A DNA stretch of 64,000 nt from Pseudomonas sp. GOM7 (GTDB lineage Bacteria > Pseudomonadota > Gammaproteobacteria > Pseudomonadales > Pseudomonadaceae): positions 4,278,001 to 4,342,000 of the forward strand of contig NZ_CP113519.1 in NCBI RefSeq assembly GCF_026723825.1. The letters run 5' to 3'. Both the position numbers and the translations under genes were made by a program. Below are positions 20,650-29,711 of the stretch, piece by piece; position 1 is the first letter of the stretch; each line of letters begins with the position of its first letter. The notes under the pieces were generated by a model. The model was not told where the DNA came from, did no database searches, and saw only the letters and a program-made list of their open reading frames with translations.

Positions 20650-21561
20650 CTACACCGCCGCAGCCGGGCGCATGTAGGAGATCGGCGCGAGTGTGGCGTC
20701 CTCGAAGGTCACCATTTCCCAGGCATCGGTCTGCTCGATCAACGTACGCAGCAAACGGTTGTTCAGTGCGTGACCGGACTTGAAGCCCTTGAACTCGCCG
20801 ATCAGGCTGTTACCCAACAGGTACAGGTCACCGATGGCATCGAGAATCTTGTGTTTGACGAATTCGTCCTCGTACCGCAGGCCGTCTTCGTTCAATACGC
20901 GATACTCGTCGACCACGATAGCGTTTTCCACACTGCCACCGAGTGCCAGGTTCTGCGAACGCAGGAACTCGATGTCACGCATGAAGCCGAAGGTGCGGGC
21001 CCGGCTGACTTCCTTGACGAAAGAGGTGCTGGAGAAATCCACACTGGCGCTCTGCGTGCGATTGCGGAACACAGGGTGATCGAAGTCGATCTCGAAGCTC
21101 ACCTTGAAGCCATCGAAAGGCACGAAGGTGGCGCGCTTGTCGCCCTCCTCCACCGTGACCTCACGCAGGATGCGGATGAACTTCTTCGGCGCGTCCTGCT
21201 CCTGCAGGCCAGCCGATTGAATCAGGAATACGAAGGGACCAGCGCTACCATCCATGATCGGCACTTCGGATGCGGAGAGCTCGACGTAGGCGTTATCGAT
21301 GCCCAGGCCTGCCATGGCCGAAAGCAGGTGCTCTACCGTATCTACCTTGACATCACCGTTGATCAATGTGGTCGACATGGTGGTTTCGCCGACGTTTCCG
21401 GCCAGTGCGCGGATTTCCACGACAGGGTCGAGATCGGTGCGACGAAACACGATGCCGGTATCCACAGGAGCCGGCTTCAGGGTCAGGTAAACCTTTTCCC
21501 CCGAATGCAGGCCAACGCCGGTGGCACGGATGATGTTCTTCAGGGTGCGTTGTCTGATCAT
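20650..21561 (-). CDS. lpxC: UDP-3-O-acyl-N-acetylglucosamine deacetylase
   Basis: A 303-residue zinc amidase that carries out the first committed step of lipid A synthesis. Zinc ligands are in TVEHLLSAMAGLGIDN (His 79 region) and KHKILDAIGDLYLLG (His, Asp). The acyl-chain tunnel region and the SGHALNNRLLR motif with the catalytic histidine are present. Length is standard. It is the last gene of the division cluster, 111 bases after ftsZ, and is followed by a strong terminator. Its protein level is normally controlled by proteolysis; nothing in the sequence speaks to that directly. Confidence 0.98.
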   Translation of the reverse strand: MIRQRTLKNIIRATGVGLHSGEKVYLTLKPAPVDTGIVFRRTDLDPVVEIRALAGNVGETTMSTTLINGDVKVDTVEHLLSAMAGLGIDNAYVELSASEVPIMDGSAGPFVFLIQSAGLQEQDAPKKFIRILREVTVEEGDKRATFVPFDGFKVSFEIDFDHPVFRNRTQSASVDFSSTSFVKEVSRARTFGFMRDIEFLRSQNLALGGSVENAIVVDEYRVLNEDGLRYEDEFVKHKILDAIGDLYLLGNSLIGEFKGFKSGHALNNRLLRTLIEQTDAWEMVTFEDATLAPISYMRPAAAV

Positions 21562-21672
21562 GGCTTGGCCGCTATATCGCTAGTTGCGAACTGTTTTCAA
21601 CAATGGTCGGGGATGATAGCAGAACCGACCTTTGCTGAACACCAATCACCTTCATACTCCTGATACATTCCA

Positions 21673-22866
21673 TCAATCAGCCTGACGACGCAGGAAAGCC
21701 GGAATATCCAGGTAATCGAGATCGTCCTGGGTATTGAGCTTGGCTGCAGTGGCCGCACCACTATGACTCTGACGCTGTACGGTCGGGCGCTCGTAGTCCT
21801 TGTAGTTGACCGACTGCTCGCCGCGCGGCTGGGTCACGGGCTGCTGGGCAACCGGCTGGCTGGCAGCGACCTGCACGGTATTGTCGACCACCTTGACCGG
21901 CTTCTCCATGCGCGCACCGAGGCCGGTAGCGACCACGGTGACGTGCAGCTCGTCGCGCATGTCGGCGTCGATCACGGTACCCACCTTGACGGTGGCGTGC
22001 TCGGAGGCGAACTGCTCGATGATGTTACCCACGTCGGAGTATTCACCCAAGGACAGATCCGGGCCGGCGGTGATGTTCACCAGGATGCCACGGGCGCCCT
22101 GCAGGTTGACGTCTTCCAGCAGCGGGTTGCGGATGGCCGCTTCGGTGGCTTCACGCGCACGGTTCGGACCGCTGGCGCAGCCGGTGCCCATCATGGCCAT
22201 GCCCATCTCGCTCATCACGGTCTTCACGTCGGCGAAGTCGACGTTGATCATGCCCGGACGCTTGATGATGTCGGAGATACCGCGCACGGCACCAGCCAGT
22301 ACGTCGTCAGCCTTGGCGAAGGCGGACAGCAGGCTGGCGTCCTTGCCGAGGATGGTCAGCAGCTTCTCGTTGGGAATGGTGATCAGCGAGTCGACGCTCT
22401 CGGCCAGCGCGCGGATGCCTTCATCGGCGATCTGCATGCGCTTGCGCCCCTCGAAGGGGAACGGACGGGTCACCACCGCAACAGTGAGGATGCCCAGCTC
22501 CTTGGCCACTTCGGCGATCACCGGGGCAGCGCCGGTGCCGGTACCGCCGCCCATGCCGGTGGTGATGAACACCATGTCGGTGCCCTGCAGGACTTCGGCG
22601 ATGCGCTCACGGTCTTCCAGCGCGGCCTGACGACCGACCTCCGGATTGGCGCCAGCGCCCAGGCCCTTGGTCACGCCTGGGCCGAGCTGCAGCACGGTGC
22701 GCGCACCGATGTTCTTCAGGGCCTGCGCATCGGTGTTGGCGCAGATGAACTCAACGCCCTCGATGTTGCTGACCGCCATGTGATTGACCGCGTTACCGCC
22801 GCCACCACCGACACCGATGACCTTGATCACCGCGCTTTGTGGAACGTTATCTACCAGTTCAAACAT
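21673..22866 (-). CDS. ftsZ: cell division GTPase FtsZ
   Basis: A 397-residue tubulin homologue that builds the Z ring. The GTPase signature GMGGGTGTGAAPVIAEVAK, the T7 loop NVDFADVKTVM and the core start IKVIGVGGGGGNAVNHM are intact. Residues 318-380 form the variable linker. The C-terminal peptide DYLDIPAFLRRQAD binds FtsA and ZipA. The start ATG has a purine-rich site (GGAGAGA) upstream. It lies 45 bases after ftsA and is probably served also by promoters within upstream genes, as in other Gram-negatives. Confidence 0.98.
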   Translation of the reverse strand: MFELVDNVPQSAVIKVIGVGGGGGNAVNHMAVSNIEGVEFICANTDAQALKNIGARTVLQLGPGVTKGLGAGANPEVGRQAALEDRERIAEVLQGTDMVFITTGMGGGTGTGAAPVIAEVAKELGILTVAVVTRPFPFEGRKRMQIADEGIRALAESVDSLITIPNEKLLTILGKDASLLSAFAKADDVLAGAVRGISDIIKRPGMINVDFADVKTVMSEMGMAMMGTGCASGPNRAREATEAAIRNPLLEDVNLQGARGILVNITAGPDLSLGEYSDVGNIIEQFASEHATVKVGTVIDADMRDELHVTVVATGLGARMEKPVKVVDNTVQVAASQPVAQQPVTQPRGEQSVNYKDYERPTVQRQSHSGAATAAKLNTQDDLDYLDIPAFLRRQAD

Positions 22867-22911
22867 GATCTCTCTCCTTCCCTTCTAGTTGTGTAACGCC
22901 TACTGCAAAAA

Positions 22912-24159
22912 TCAGAAATTGCCTTGTACCCAGCGCTTGATGCGCTCGAATACCGGGGTCTTGCCTTCGTCCTGATAAGGACTGCCAACCGACATGGAAA
23001 TGCCGTCGTGCTGCTTCTGCAGCCCGTACAACAGCAAGCCCACACCAGTGGAATAGATCGGGTTGCGCACCACATCGGCCATGCCCTTGACGCTATGTGG
23101 CACGCCTAAGCGCACCGGCATGTGGAAGATCTCCTCGGCCAGCTCTACTGCGCCTTCCATCTTCGCCGTGCCACCGGTCATGACGATGCCGGCGGGAATC
23201 AGGTCTTCGTAACCGCTGCGACGCAGCTCGGCCTGGATCAGGGTGAACAGCTCGTCGTAACGCGGCTCGACCACCTCGGCCAGGGACTGACGCGAGAGGT
23301 CGCGCGGCGGACGATCACCGACGCTGGGCACCTTGATGGTTTCGCCAGCACCGGCCAGCTTGGCCAGGGCGCAGGCATAGCGGATCTTGATTTCCTCGGC
23401 GTACTGGGTCGGCGTACGCAGGGCCATGGCGATGTCGTTGGTCACCTGATCACCTGCGATCGGGATCACCGCGGTGTGACGAATGGCGCCCTCGGTGAAG
23501 ATGGCGATGTCGGTGGTACCACCGCCAATGTCCACCAGGCACACGCCCAGTTCCTTCTCGTCCTCGGTCAGTACCGAGTAGGCCGAGGCGAGCTGCTCGA
23601 GGATGATGTCGTCAACTTCCAGGCCGCAGCGGCGCACGCATTTTTCGATGTTCTGCGCGGCGTTCACCGCGCAGGTGACCACATGCACCTTGGCCTCCAG
23701 GCGCACGCCGGACATGCCAAGCGGCTCGCGCACGCCTTCCTGGTTGTCGATCACGTAGTCCTGCGCCAGGGTGTGCAGCACCCGCTGGTCGGCCGGAATG
23801 GCAACGGCCTGGGCGGCGTCGAGCACGCGCTCGATATCCGCGCCACTGACCTCACGGTCGCGAATGGCGACGATGCCATGACTGTTGAGGCTACGGATAT
23901 GGTTGCCAGCCACGCCGACGAAGGCCGAGTGGATACGGCAGCCGGCCATCAGTTGCGCCTCTTCCACGGCGCGCTGGATCGATGCCACGGTGGACTCGAT
24001 ATTGACCACCACGCCCTTCTTCAGCCCGCGCGACGGATGAGTGCCGATGCCGACGATTTCCAGTTGGCCATCGGCCGTCACCTCGCCCACCAGCGCCACT
24101 ACCTTGGAGGTGCCGATGTCCAGGCCGACGATCATCTTGCCGCTTTGCGCGCTACTCAT
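22912..24159 (-). CDS. ftsA: cell division protein FtsA
   Basis: A 415-residue actin-like protein that ties FtsZ to the membrane. It shows the phosphate loops VGLDIGTSKVVALVGE and CLVDIGGGTTDIAIFTEGA, the 1C domain region between them, and the C-terminal amphipathic helix FERIKRWVQGNF that binds the membrane. Length matches the family. It sits between ftsQ (16-base gap) and ftsZ. Confidence 0.98.
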   Translation of the reverse strand: MSSAQSGKMIVGLDIGTSKVVALVGEVTADGQLEIVGIGTHPSRGLKKGVVVNIESTVASIQRAVEEAQLMAGCRIHSAFVGVAGNHIRSLNSHGIVAIRDREVSGADIERVLDAAQAVAIPADQRVLHTLAQDYVIDNQEGVREPLGMSGVRLEAKVHVVTCAVNAAQNIEKCVRRCGLEVDDIILEQLASAYSVLTEDEKELGVCLVDIGGGTTDIAIFTEGAIRHTAVIPIAGDQVTNDIAMALRTPTQYAEEIKIRYACALAKLAGAGETIKVPSVGDRPPRDLSRQSLAEVVEPRYDELFTLIQAELRRSGYEDLIPAGIVMTGGTAKMEGAVELAEEIFHMPVRLGVPHSVKGMADVVRNPIYSTGVGLLLYGLQKQHDGISMSVGSPYQDEGKTPVFERIKRWVQGNF

Positions 24160-24175
24160 AGTGTCCTGCCTCTTC

Positions 24176-25042
24176 TCAATTCACTTTCTGCTCGGCCGTG
24201 GCCGGCTCCACCGGCTCACGCCAGGCCACGGCCAGGCCGTTGGCATAACGCAGGTCGATGCGCGCGATGTTCGCGCTCTGTTCCTTCAATTCACGCTCGT
24301 AGATGGCGGCGAACCGACGCATCTTCTCCACCACATGGTCGCGCCCCAGGAGTATCTCGATGCGCTGCCCGCTGGCATTCTCGGTGGCCGAGAGGTACCA
24401 GCTACCACGCTCGCGCAACTGCAGCCCGACCACGGTGAACCCCATGGGGCGCAGCAACTGGCTGAGCATCTGGTACTGCTGCATCACCTGCGGCTGCGCC
24501 CGCTTGGGACCGGACAGTTGCGGCAGGTGCTGATAGTTGTTCAGCTCCTGCGGGGCGAAGGCCTGGCCCTGGTTGTTGAGCAGCGCCTCGTCGCCCCAGC
24601 GGGCGATGGGTAGTTGTTCTTCCAGGCGCACATCGATCTGATCCGGCCATACCCGGCGCACTTCGGCATGGGCGATCCAGGGCATGCGCTCCAGTTCCTC
24701 GCGCATGCTGCGCAGATCGACGCTGAAGAAGCTGCCCTGGGTAAAAGGCGCGATGCGCCGCTGCACCGCGTCCTGGCTGACATAAGCCAGATCGCCCTGC
24801 ACACTGATGCGCGCGATCGGCCGATCCATGTAAGGCAGCAAACGTTGTGCGCCTTCGTAGGCACCGAAGCCGAGGCCAACCAGCAACAACGGCCAGGCCA
24901 GACGGGTAACCCAGGAGAAGTCCGCCTTGGGCAGGCGCAGACGCACCGGCTCCTTGGCCACCAGACGGCTGGCGCCACGCGGCACGGGCTTGCCGCGTAG
25001 CGGAGCCCTCAGCGAATCCTGATGACGCACGGCGGTGACCAT
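24176..25042 (-). CDS. ftsQ: cell division protein FtsQ
   Basis: A 288-residue bitopic division protein that joins FtsB and FtsL in the divisome. It has a basic cytoplasmic N-terminus of about 45 residues, one membrane span (WVTRLAWPLLLVGLGFGAYEG), a POTRA domain (IARISVQGDLAYVSQDAVQRRI) and a beta domain (VGLQLRERGSWYLSATENG region). The start ATG at 25042 follows the ddlB stop by three bases, which implies coupling. Confidence 0.96.
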   Translation of the reverse strand: MVTAVRHQDSLRAPLRGKPVPRGASRLVAKEPVRLRLPKADFSWVTRLAWPLLLVGLGFGAYEGAQRLLPYMDRPIARISVQGDLAYVSQDAVQRRIAPFTQGSFFSVDLRSMREELERMPWIAHAEVRRVWPDQIDVRLEEQLPIARWGDEALLNNQGQAFAPQELNNYQHLPQLSGPKRAQPQVMQQYQMLSQLLRPMGFTVVGLQLRERGSWYLSATENASGQRIEILLGRDHVVEKMRRFAAIYERELKEQSANIARIDLRYANGLAVAWREPVEPATAEQKVN

Positions 25043-25045
25043 GGC

Positions 25046-25987
25046 TTAACCCCTCGCCTCGACGCTGTCGGCCAGGATCGCCAGCACCAGTTGCTGGAAA
25101 TCCAGTCCGGCGGCGCGCGCGGCCATCGGCACCAGGCTGTGATCGGTCATGCCCGGAACGGTATTCACTTCCAGCAGCCAGAACTGGCCATTGGCGTCCT
25201 GCATCACGTCGGCGCGCGCCCAGCCCTGGGTACCCACGGCTTCGCAGGCACGCGCGGTGAGGTCTTTCAGCTCGGCTTCCTTCTCCGCAGACAGGCCGCA
25301 GGGAATGCGGTACTGGGTGTCATCGGCCAGGTACTTGGCGTCGTAGTCATAGAAAGTGTGCGGTGTACCCAGGCCGATGGGTGGCAGCACCTGGCCACGC
25401 AGCACAGCGATGGTGTACTCGGGGCCGGCGATCCACTGCTCCACCAGCACCTGGCTGTCATAGCGCGCGGCGTCCTGCCAGGCCGCGATGAGCGCCTCGA
25501 TGCTGTCGACCTTGGCCATGCCGATACTGGAACCTTCATGGGTCGGTTTGACGATCAGCGGGAAGCCAAGTTCGAGCGCAGCGGCCTTGCAATCGGCCTG
25601 CGAGCTCAGCACGGCATGGCGCGGTGTCGGCAGACCGAGGCTGTGCCAGACCTGCTTGGTACGCAGCTTGTCCATGGCCAACGCCGAAGCGAGGATGCCG
25701 CTGCCGGTGTAGGGAATACCGGCGCATTCGAGCAGGCCCTGCATGGAGCCATCCTCGCCACCACGGCCATGCAGCACGATGAAGGCACGGTCGATCTTCT
25801 CGCTGGCAAGGCGAGCCAGGAAGTCATCGCCCACGTCGATGCCGAAGGCGTCCACGCCGGCCGCCTGCAGGGCACTGAGCACGGCATTGCCGGATTTCAG
25901 CGACACCTCGCGCTCGGCGCTCTTGCCGCCGAACAGCACGGCGACGCGACCGAAGGCCTTGGGATCGAGGGTACTGTGCAGGCTCAT
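25046..25987 (-). CDS. ddlB: D-alanine--D-alanine ligase
   Basis: A 313-residue ATP-grasp enzyme that makes the D-Ala-D-Ala dipeptide for the muropeptide stem. Landmarks: VAVLFGGKSAEREVSLKSG, HGRGGEDGSMQGLLE, KPTHEGSSIGM, and LLEVNTVPGMTDHSLVP. I use the ATG at 25987, which overlaps the murC stop by ATGA; a much longer open frame upstream is a shadow within murC. Coupled to murC and ftsQ as in other gammaproteobacteria. Confidence 0.97.
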   Translation of the reverse strand: MSLHSTLDPKAFGRVAVLFGGKSAEREVSLKSGNAVLSALQAAGVDAFGIDVGDDFLARLASEKIDRAFIVLHGRGGEDGSMQGLLECAGIPYTGSGILASALAMDKLRTKQVWHSLGLPTPRHAVLSSQADCKAAALELGFPLIVKPTHEGSSIGMAKVDSIEALIAAWQDAARYDSQVLVEQWIAGPEYTIAVLRGQVLPPIGLGTPHTFYDYDAKYLADDTQYRIPCGLSAEKEAELKDLTARACEAVGTQGWARADVMQDANGQFWLLEVNTVPGMTDHSLVPMAARAAGLDFQQLVLAILADSVEARG

Positions 25988-27426
25988 TTCGACTCCCCGA
26001 CGAACAGTGGGTGCTTGATCAGTTGCGGCGCCACCGCGCCGATATCGCCGGCGCCCTGGCACAGCAGGATGTCGCCGGCACGCAGCAGCGGTTTGAGCAG
26101 CGGCGCCAGATCCACGCCGCGCTCGACGTAGATCGGGTCGAGCTGGCCACGCTGGCGAATGCTGTGACACATCTGCCGGCTGTCGGCACCGGGGATCGGC
26201 TCTTCGCCGGCCGGGTAGACCTCCACCAGCAGCAACACGTTGGCCTCGCCCAGCACCTGCACGAAGTCGTCGTACAGATCACGGGTGCGGCTGTAGCGGT
26301 GCGGCTGGTAGACCATCACCAGGCGGCGCTCCGGCCAGCCACCACGCACGGCCTTGATCACCGCCGCCACTTCACGCGGGTGATGGCCATAGTCGTCCAC
26401 CAGCATCACGCTGCCGCCGTCCACCGGCAGTTCACCGTAGACCTGGAAGCGCCTGCCGACACCCTGGAAGCCCGACAGCCCGGCGACGATGGCGCTGTCG
26501 TCGATACCCTCGTCGGTGGCGATGGCGATGGTGGCCAGGGCATTGAGCACGTTGTGGTTACCCGGCATGTTCACCGACACATCGAGCGGCTCGCAGTCCG
26601 GGCGCAGCACGGTGAAATGGGTGCGCATGCCTTCCTGGCGCACGTTGATCGCGCGCACGTCGGCGTCCTCGGAGAAACCGTAGGTGACGGTGGGGCGGCC
26701 CACCTGCGGCAGCAACTCGCGTACCACAGGGTCGTCCACGCAGAGCACGGCCAGGCCATAGAACGGCAGGTTGTGGAGGAACTCGATGAAGGTTTTCTTC
26801 AATACATTGAAGTCGCCGCCATAGGTGCTCATGTGGTCGGCGTCGATATTGGTGACTACCGAAACCATCGGCTGCAGGTGCAGGAAGCTGGCGTCGCTCT
26901 CGTCGGCCTCGGCGATCAGGAAGCGGCTGGAACCGAGCTGTGCGTTGGTGCCAGCGGCGTTCAGCCGGCCACCGATGACGAAGGTCGGATCCAGGCCACC
27001 GGCAGCGAACACCGAAGCCAGCAGGCTGGTGGTGGTGGTCTTGCCATGGGTGCCGGCCACGGCGATGCCGTGGCGGTAGCGCATCAGCTCGGCGAGCATC
27101 TCGGCGCGGCGCACCACCGGGATACGGCGTTCCAGAGCAGTGGCCACTTCCGGGTTGGCGGTGTTGATGGCGCTGGACACCACCAGCACGTCGGCCTGCT
27201 CGGCGTTTTCCGCACGGTGGCCGATGAAAATGGTGGCGCCGAAGTTCGCCAGGCGCTCGGTCACGGCCGAGGCCTTGAGGTCGGAGCCGGACACTTCGTA
27301 GCCCAGGTTCATCAGCACTTCGGCGATGCCGCACATGCCGGCGCCGCCGATGCCGACGAAGTGAATGCGGCGGATGCGGCGCATGCGCCGGACTTCGGCC
27401 TTGACCGCAGCGGGAGACTTAGCCAC
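25984..27426 (-). CDS. murC: UDP-N-acetylmuramate--L-alanine ligase
   Basis: A 480-residue Mur ligase that adds the first amino acid to UDP-MurNAc. The ATP loop is AGTHGKTTTTSLLA, with downstream NIDADHM and the DDYGHHPREVAAVI signature. The start is a GTG at 27426 giving VAKSPAAVK, eight bases inside the murG end and preceded by GGAGG; an upstream ATG-like start would lie deep in murG. GTG start plus overlap suggests coupling to murG. Confidence 0.96.
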   Translation of the reverse strand: MAKSPAAVKAEVRRMRRIRRIHFVGIGGAGMCGIAEVLMNLGYEVSGSDLKASAVTERLANFGATIFIGHRAENAEQADVLVVSSAINTANPEVATALERRIPVVRRAEMLAELMRYRHGIAVAGTHGKTTTTSLLASVFAAGGLDPTFVIGGRLNAAGTNAQLGSSRFLIAEADESDASFLHLQPMVSVVTNIDADHMSTYGGDFNVLKKTFIEFLHNLPFYGLAVLCVDDPVVRELLPQVGRPTVTYGFSEDADVRAINVRQEGMRTHFTVLRPDCEPLDVSVNMPGNHNVLNALATIAIATDEGIDDSAIVAGLSGFQGVGRRFQVYGELPVDGGSVMLVDDYGHHPREVAAVIKAVRGGWPERRLVMVYQPHRYSRTRDLYDDFVQVLGEANVLLLVEVYPAGEEPIPGADSRQMCHSIRQRGQLDPIYVERGVDLAPLLKPLLRAGDILLCQGAGDIGAVAPQLIKHPLFVGESK

Positions 27427-28489
27427 GGGCCACCTCCAGGCAGATGTCGACCACCGTGCGGGTGGCATCGGGCTTGGCCAGGCGACGCGCGGTGGCGCCC
27501 ATGACAGTGAGTTTTTCCAGGTGCATCAGAACCTCGGTGAGCTGCGCGGCGAGCTTGGCCGCGTCAGTGGCATGTTGCGCAAGCAGGACGGCAGCGCCCT
27601 CCTTCGCCAGGTATTCGGCATTGCGGCTCTGGTGATCGTCGATGGCGTGCGGCAGCGGTACGAGCAGCGAGGGCAGGCCGGCGGCGGCCAGTTCGCTGAC
27701 GGTCAGCGCACCGGCGCGGCAGATCACCAGATCGGCCCAGCCATAGGCCCGCGCCATGTCCTTGATGAAGGGCGCGACCTCGGCTTCGACCGCAGCATCG
27801 CGATAACGCTCCGCGGTGATCTCGGCGTGTTGCTTGCCGGCCTGGTGGAAGACCTGCGGACGAATCTCGCCAGGCAGTTTTTCCAGCGCGGCGGGCAACA
27901 GCTTGTTCAGCGGCTCGGCGCCCAGGCTGCCGCCCAGCACCAGCAGCTTGGGCTTGCGCCCGGCCAGCGGCTCGCGCGGCGTTTCCAAAAACAGCTCCTC
28001 GCGCACCGGATTGCCGGTGGTGCGACGCTTGGCGGAGGCCGCGAAGGTGTCGGGGAAGGCCTCGCAGATGCGCGTGGCGATACGCGACAGCAAACGGTTG
28101 GCGGTACCGGCCACAGCGTTCTGCTCATGGATGATCAGCGGCACACCGGCCATGCGCGCGGCCAGGCCGCCCGGCCCGGTGACATAACCGCCCATGCCGA
28201 GCACGCACACCGGCTGCAGCTCACGCACGATGCGCCGCGCCTGCAGCAGCGAGCGCAGTAGCTGGAACGGTGCCTTGAGCAGGGACAGCTTGCCCTTGCC
28301 ACGCAGGCCGCTGACATTGATCAGGTGCAACGGCAGACCGGCCTGCGGCACCAGCTCGTTCTCGATGCCGCGCGGCGTGCCCAGCCAGTGCACGGCATAG
28401 CCACGGGTCTGGAATTCGCGCGCGCAGGCCAGCGCCGGGAACACGTGCCCGCCGGTGCCGCCGGCCATGATCAGGACGTTACCGCGCAT
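27419..28489 (-). CDS. murG: UDP-GlcNAc:undecaprenyl-PP-MurNAc-pentapeptide GlcNAc transferase
   Basis: A 356-residue peripheral GT-B enzyme that turns lipid I into lipid II on the inner face of the membrane. The G loops are NVLIMAGGTGGHVFPALA and VLGMGGYVTGPGG. The donor-binding half has VLGGSLGAEPLN and ICRAGALTVSELAAAGLPSLLVPLPHAIDDHQ. The ATG at 28489 overlaps the ftsW stop by 11 bases. Confidence 0.97.
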   Translation of the reverse strand: MRGNVLIMAGGTGGHVFPALACAREFQTRGYAVHWLGTPRGIENELVPQAGLPLHLINVSGLRGKGKLSLLKAPFQLLRSLLQARRIVRELQPVCVLGMGGYVTGPGGLAARMAGVPLIIHEQNAVAGTANRLLSRIATRICEAFPDTFAASAKRRTTGNPVREELFLETPREPLAGRKPKLLVLGGSLGAEPLNKLLPAALEKLPGEIRPQVFHQAGKQHAEITAERYRDAAVEAEVAPFIKDMARAYGWADLVICRAGALTVSELAAAGLPSLLVPLPHAIDDHQSRNAEYLAKEGAAVLLAQHATDAAKLAAQLTEVLMHLEKLTVMGATARRLAKPDATRTVVDICLEVARG

Positions 28490-29711
28490 GACGAGGCTCC
28501 TCCAGGACGAAGGAAGGCGGCTCGATGGCGAAATCCGATTCGTCGAACTCCACATCCTCATTGCCCAGCACGTGACGGCTTTCCCACTCGATACGCAGCA
28601 GGATCGCCAGGCTGATGCAGCAGATCACCAGGGACGAACCGCCATAGCTGAGGAACGGCAGGGTCAGGCCCTTGGTCGGCAGCAGGCCGGTGTTCACCCC
28701 GATATTGATGAGGAACTGGCCGATCCACAGGAACGACAGGCCATAGGCGACATAGGCGGAGAACAACTGCTTGGCCTTCTCGGCCCACAGACCGATGTAC
28801 AGGCCGCGCACGCAAACGAAGACGAACAGCACCAGGGTCGCCAGCGAGCCGATCAGCCCCAGCTCTTCGGCCAACACCGAAAACACGAAGTCGGTATGCG
28901 CTTCGGGCAGGTAGAACTGCTTCTGCACGCTGTTGCCCAGGCCGACGCCGAACCATTCGCCACGGCCGAAGGCGATCAGCGCCTGGGTCAACTGGTAGCC
29001 GGCGCCGTACTGATCGGCCCAGGGATCGGTGAAAGTGATCAGACGCTGCAGGCGGTATTCCTGGGTCTGCACCAGCACGAACACCGCGCCCACGGCCAAC
29101 ACCACCATCAGGCCGAAGCGCAGCATACCGACGCCGCCGAGGAACAGCATGGCCATGGCCGAGCCCATCATCACTACGGTGGCACCGAAGTCCGGCTCCA
29201 GCAGCAGCAGCCCCGCCATCGGCAGCAGCACGATGAAGGGCTTGAAGAAGCCCATCCAGCTCTCGCGCACTTCTTCCTGGCGTCGCACCAGATAACCGGC
29301 CAGATAGACCACCACGAACACCTTGGCGATTTCCGAGGGCTGCACGTTGAACGCACCGAAGCCGATCCAGCGCCGCGCACCGTTGACCTCGCGGCCGATG
29401 CCGGGAATCAGCACCAGCACCAGCAGAGCAAAGGCGGCCAGCAGCATCATCCAGCCATAGCGCTGCCAGAAGCTCATGGGGATCATCAGCACCACGCCGG
29501 CTGCCCCCAGCCCGATCAGCAGGTAAACGATATGGCGGATCATGTAGTACAGCGGATTGCCGGACAGCGCCGCCGCCACTTCCGAAGAAGCCGAGGTGAT
29601 CATCACCAGACCCAGGCCGAGCAGGCCGAGGCAGCCGGCCAGCATGGGGAAGTCGACATCGAAGCCACGACCCAGCAAAGGTGAAGGACGAACACGCAGG
29701 AAGCTCAACAT
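28479..29711 (-). CDS. ftsW: septal peptidoglycan polymerase FtsW (SEDS family)
   Basis: A 410-residue inner-membrane protein with about ten spans. It polymerises septal glycan together with FtsI. The SEDS hallmark GREVNGARRWIGFGAFNVQPSEIAK and the essential aspartate region LLEPDFGATVV are present, as is GLLPTKGLTLPFLSYGGSS. A charged C-terminal tail of about 35 residues follows. The start overlaps the murD stop as TGATG. The catalytic partner FtsI is encoded in the same cluster. Confidence 0.97.
   Translation of the reverse strand: MLSFLRVRPSPLLGRGFDVDFPMLAGCLGLLGLGLVMITSASSEVAAALSGNPLYYMIRHIVYLLIGLGAAGVVLMIPMSFWQRYGWMMLLAAFALLVLVLIPGIGREVNGARRWIGFGAFNVQPSEIAKVFVVVYLAGYLVRRQEEVRESWMGFFKPFIVLLPMAGLLLLEPDFGATVVMMGSAMAMLFLGGVGMLRFGLMVVLAVGAVFVLVQTQEYRLQRLITFTDPWADQYGAGYQLTQALIAFGRGEWFGVGLGNSVQKQFYLPEAHTDFVFSVLAEELGLIGSLATLVLFVFVCVRGLYIGLWAEKAKQLFSAYVAYGLSFLWIGQFLINIGVNTGLLPTKGLTLPFLSYGGSSLVICCISLAILLRIEWESRHVLGNEDVEFDESDFAIEPPSFVLEEPRHAR

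Noticed and set aside
26011..27504. 497-residue open frame antisense to murC
   Set aside because: Low-complexity His/Gly/Val-rich translation with no ribosome site; murC is certain.
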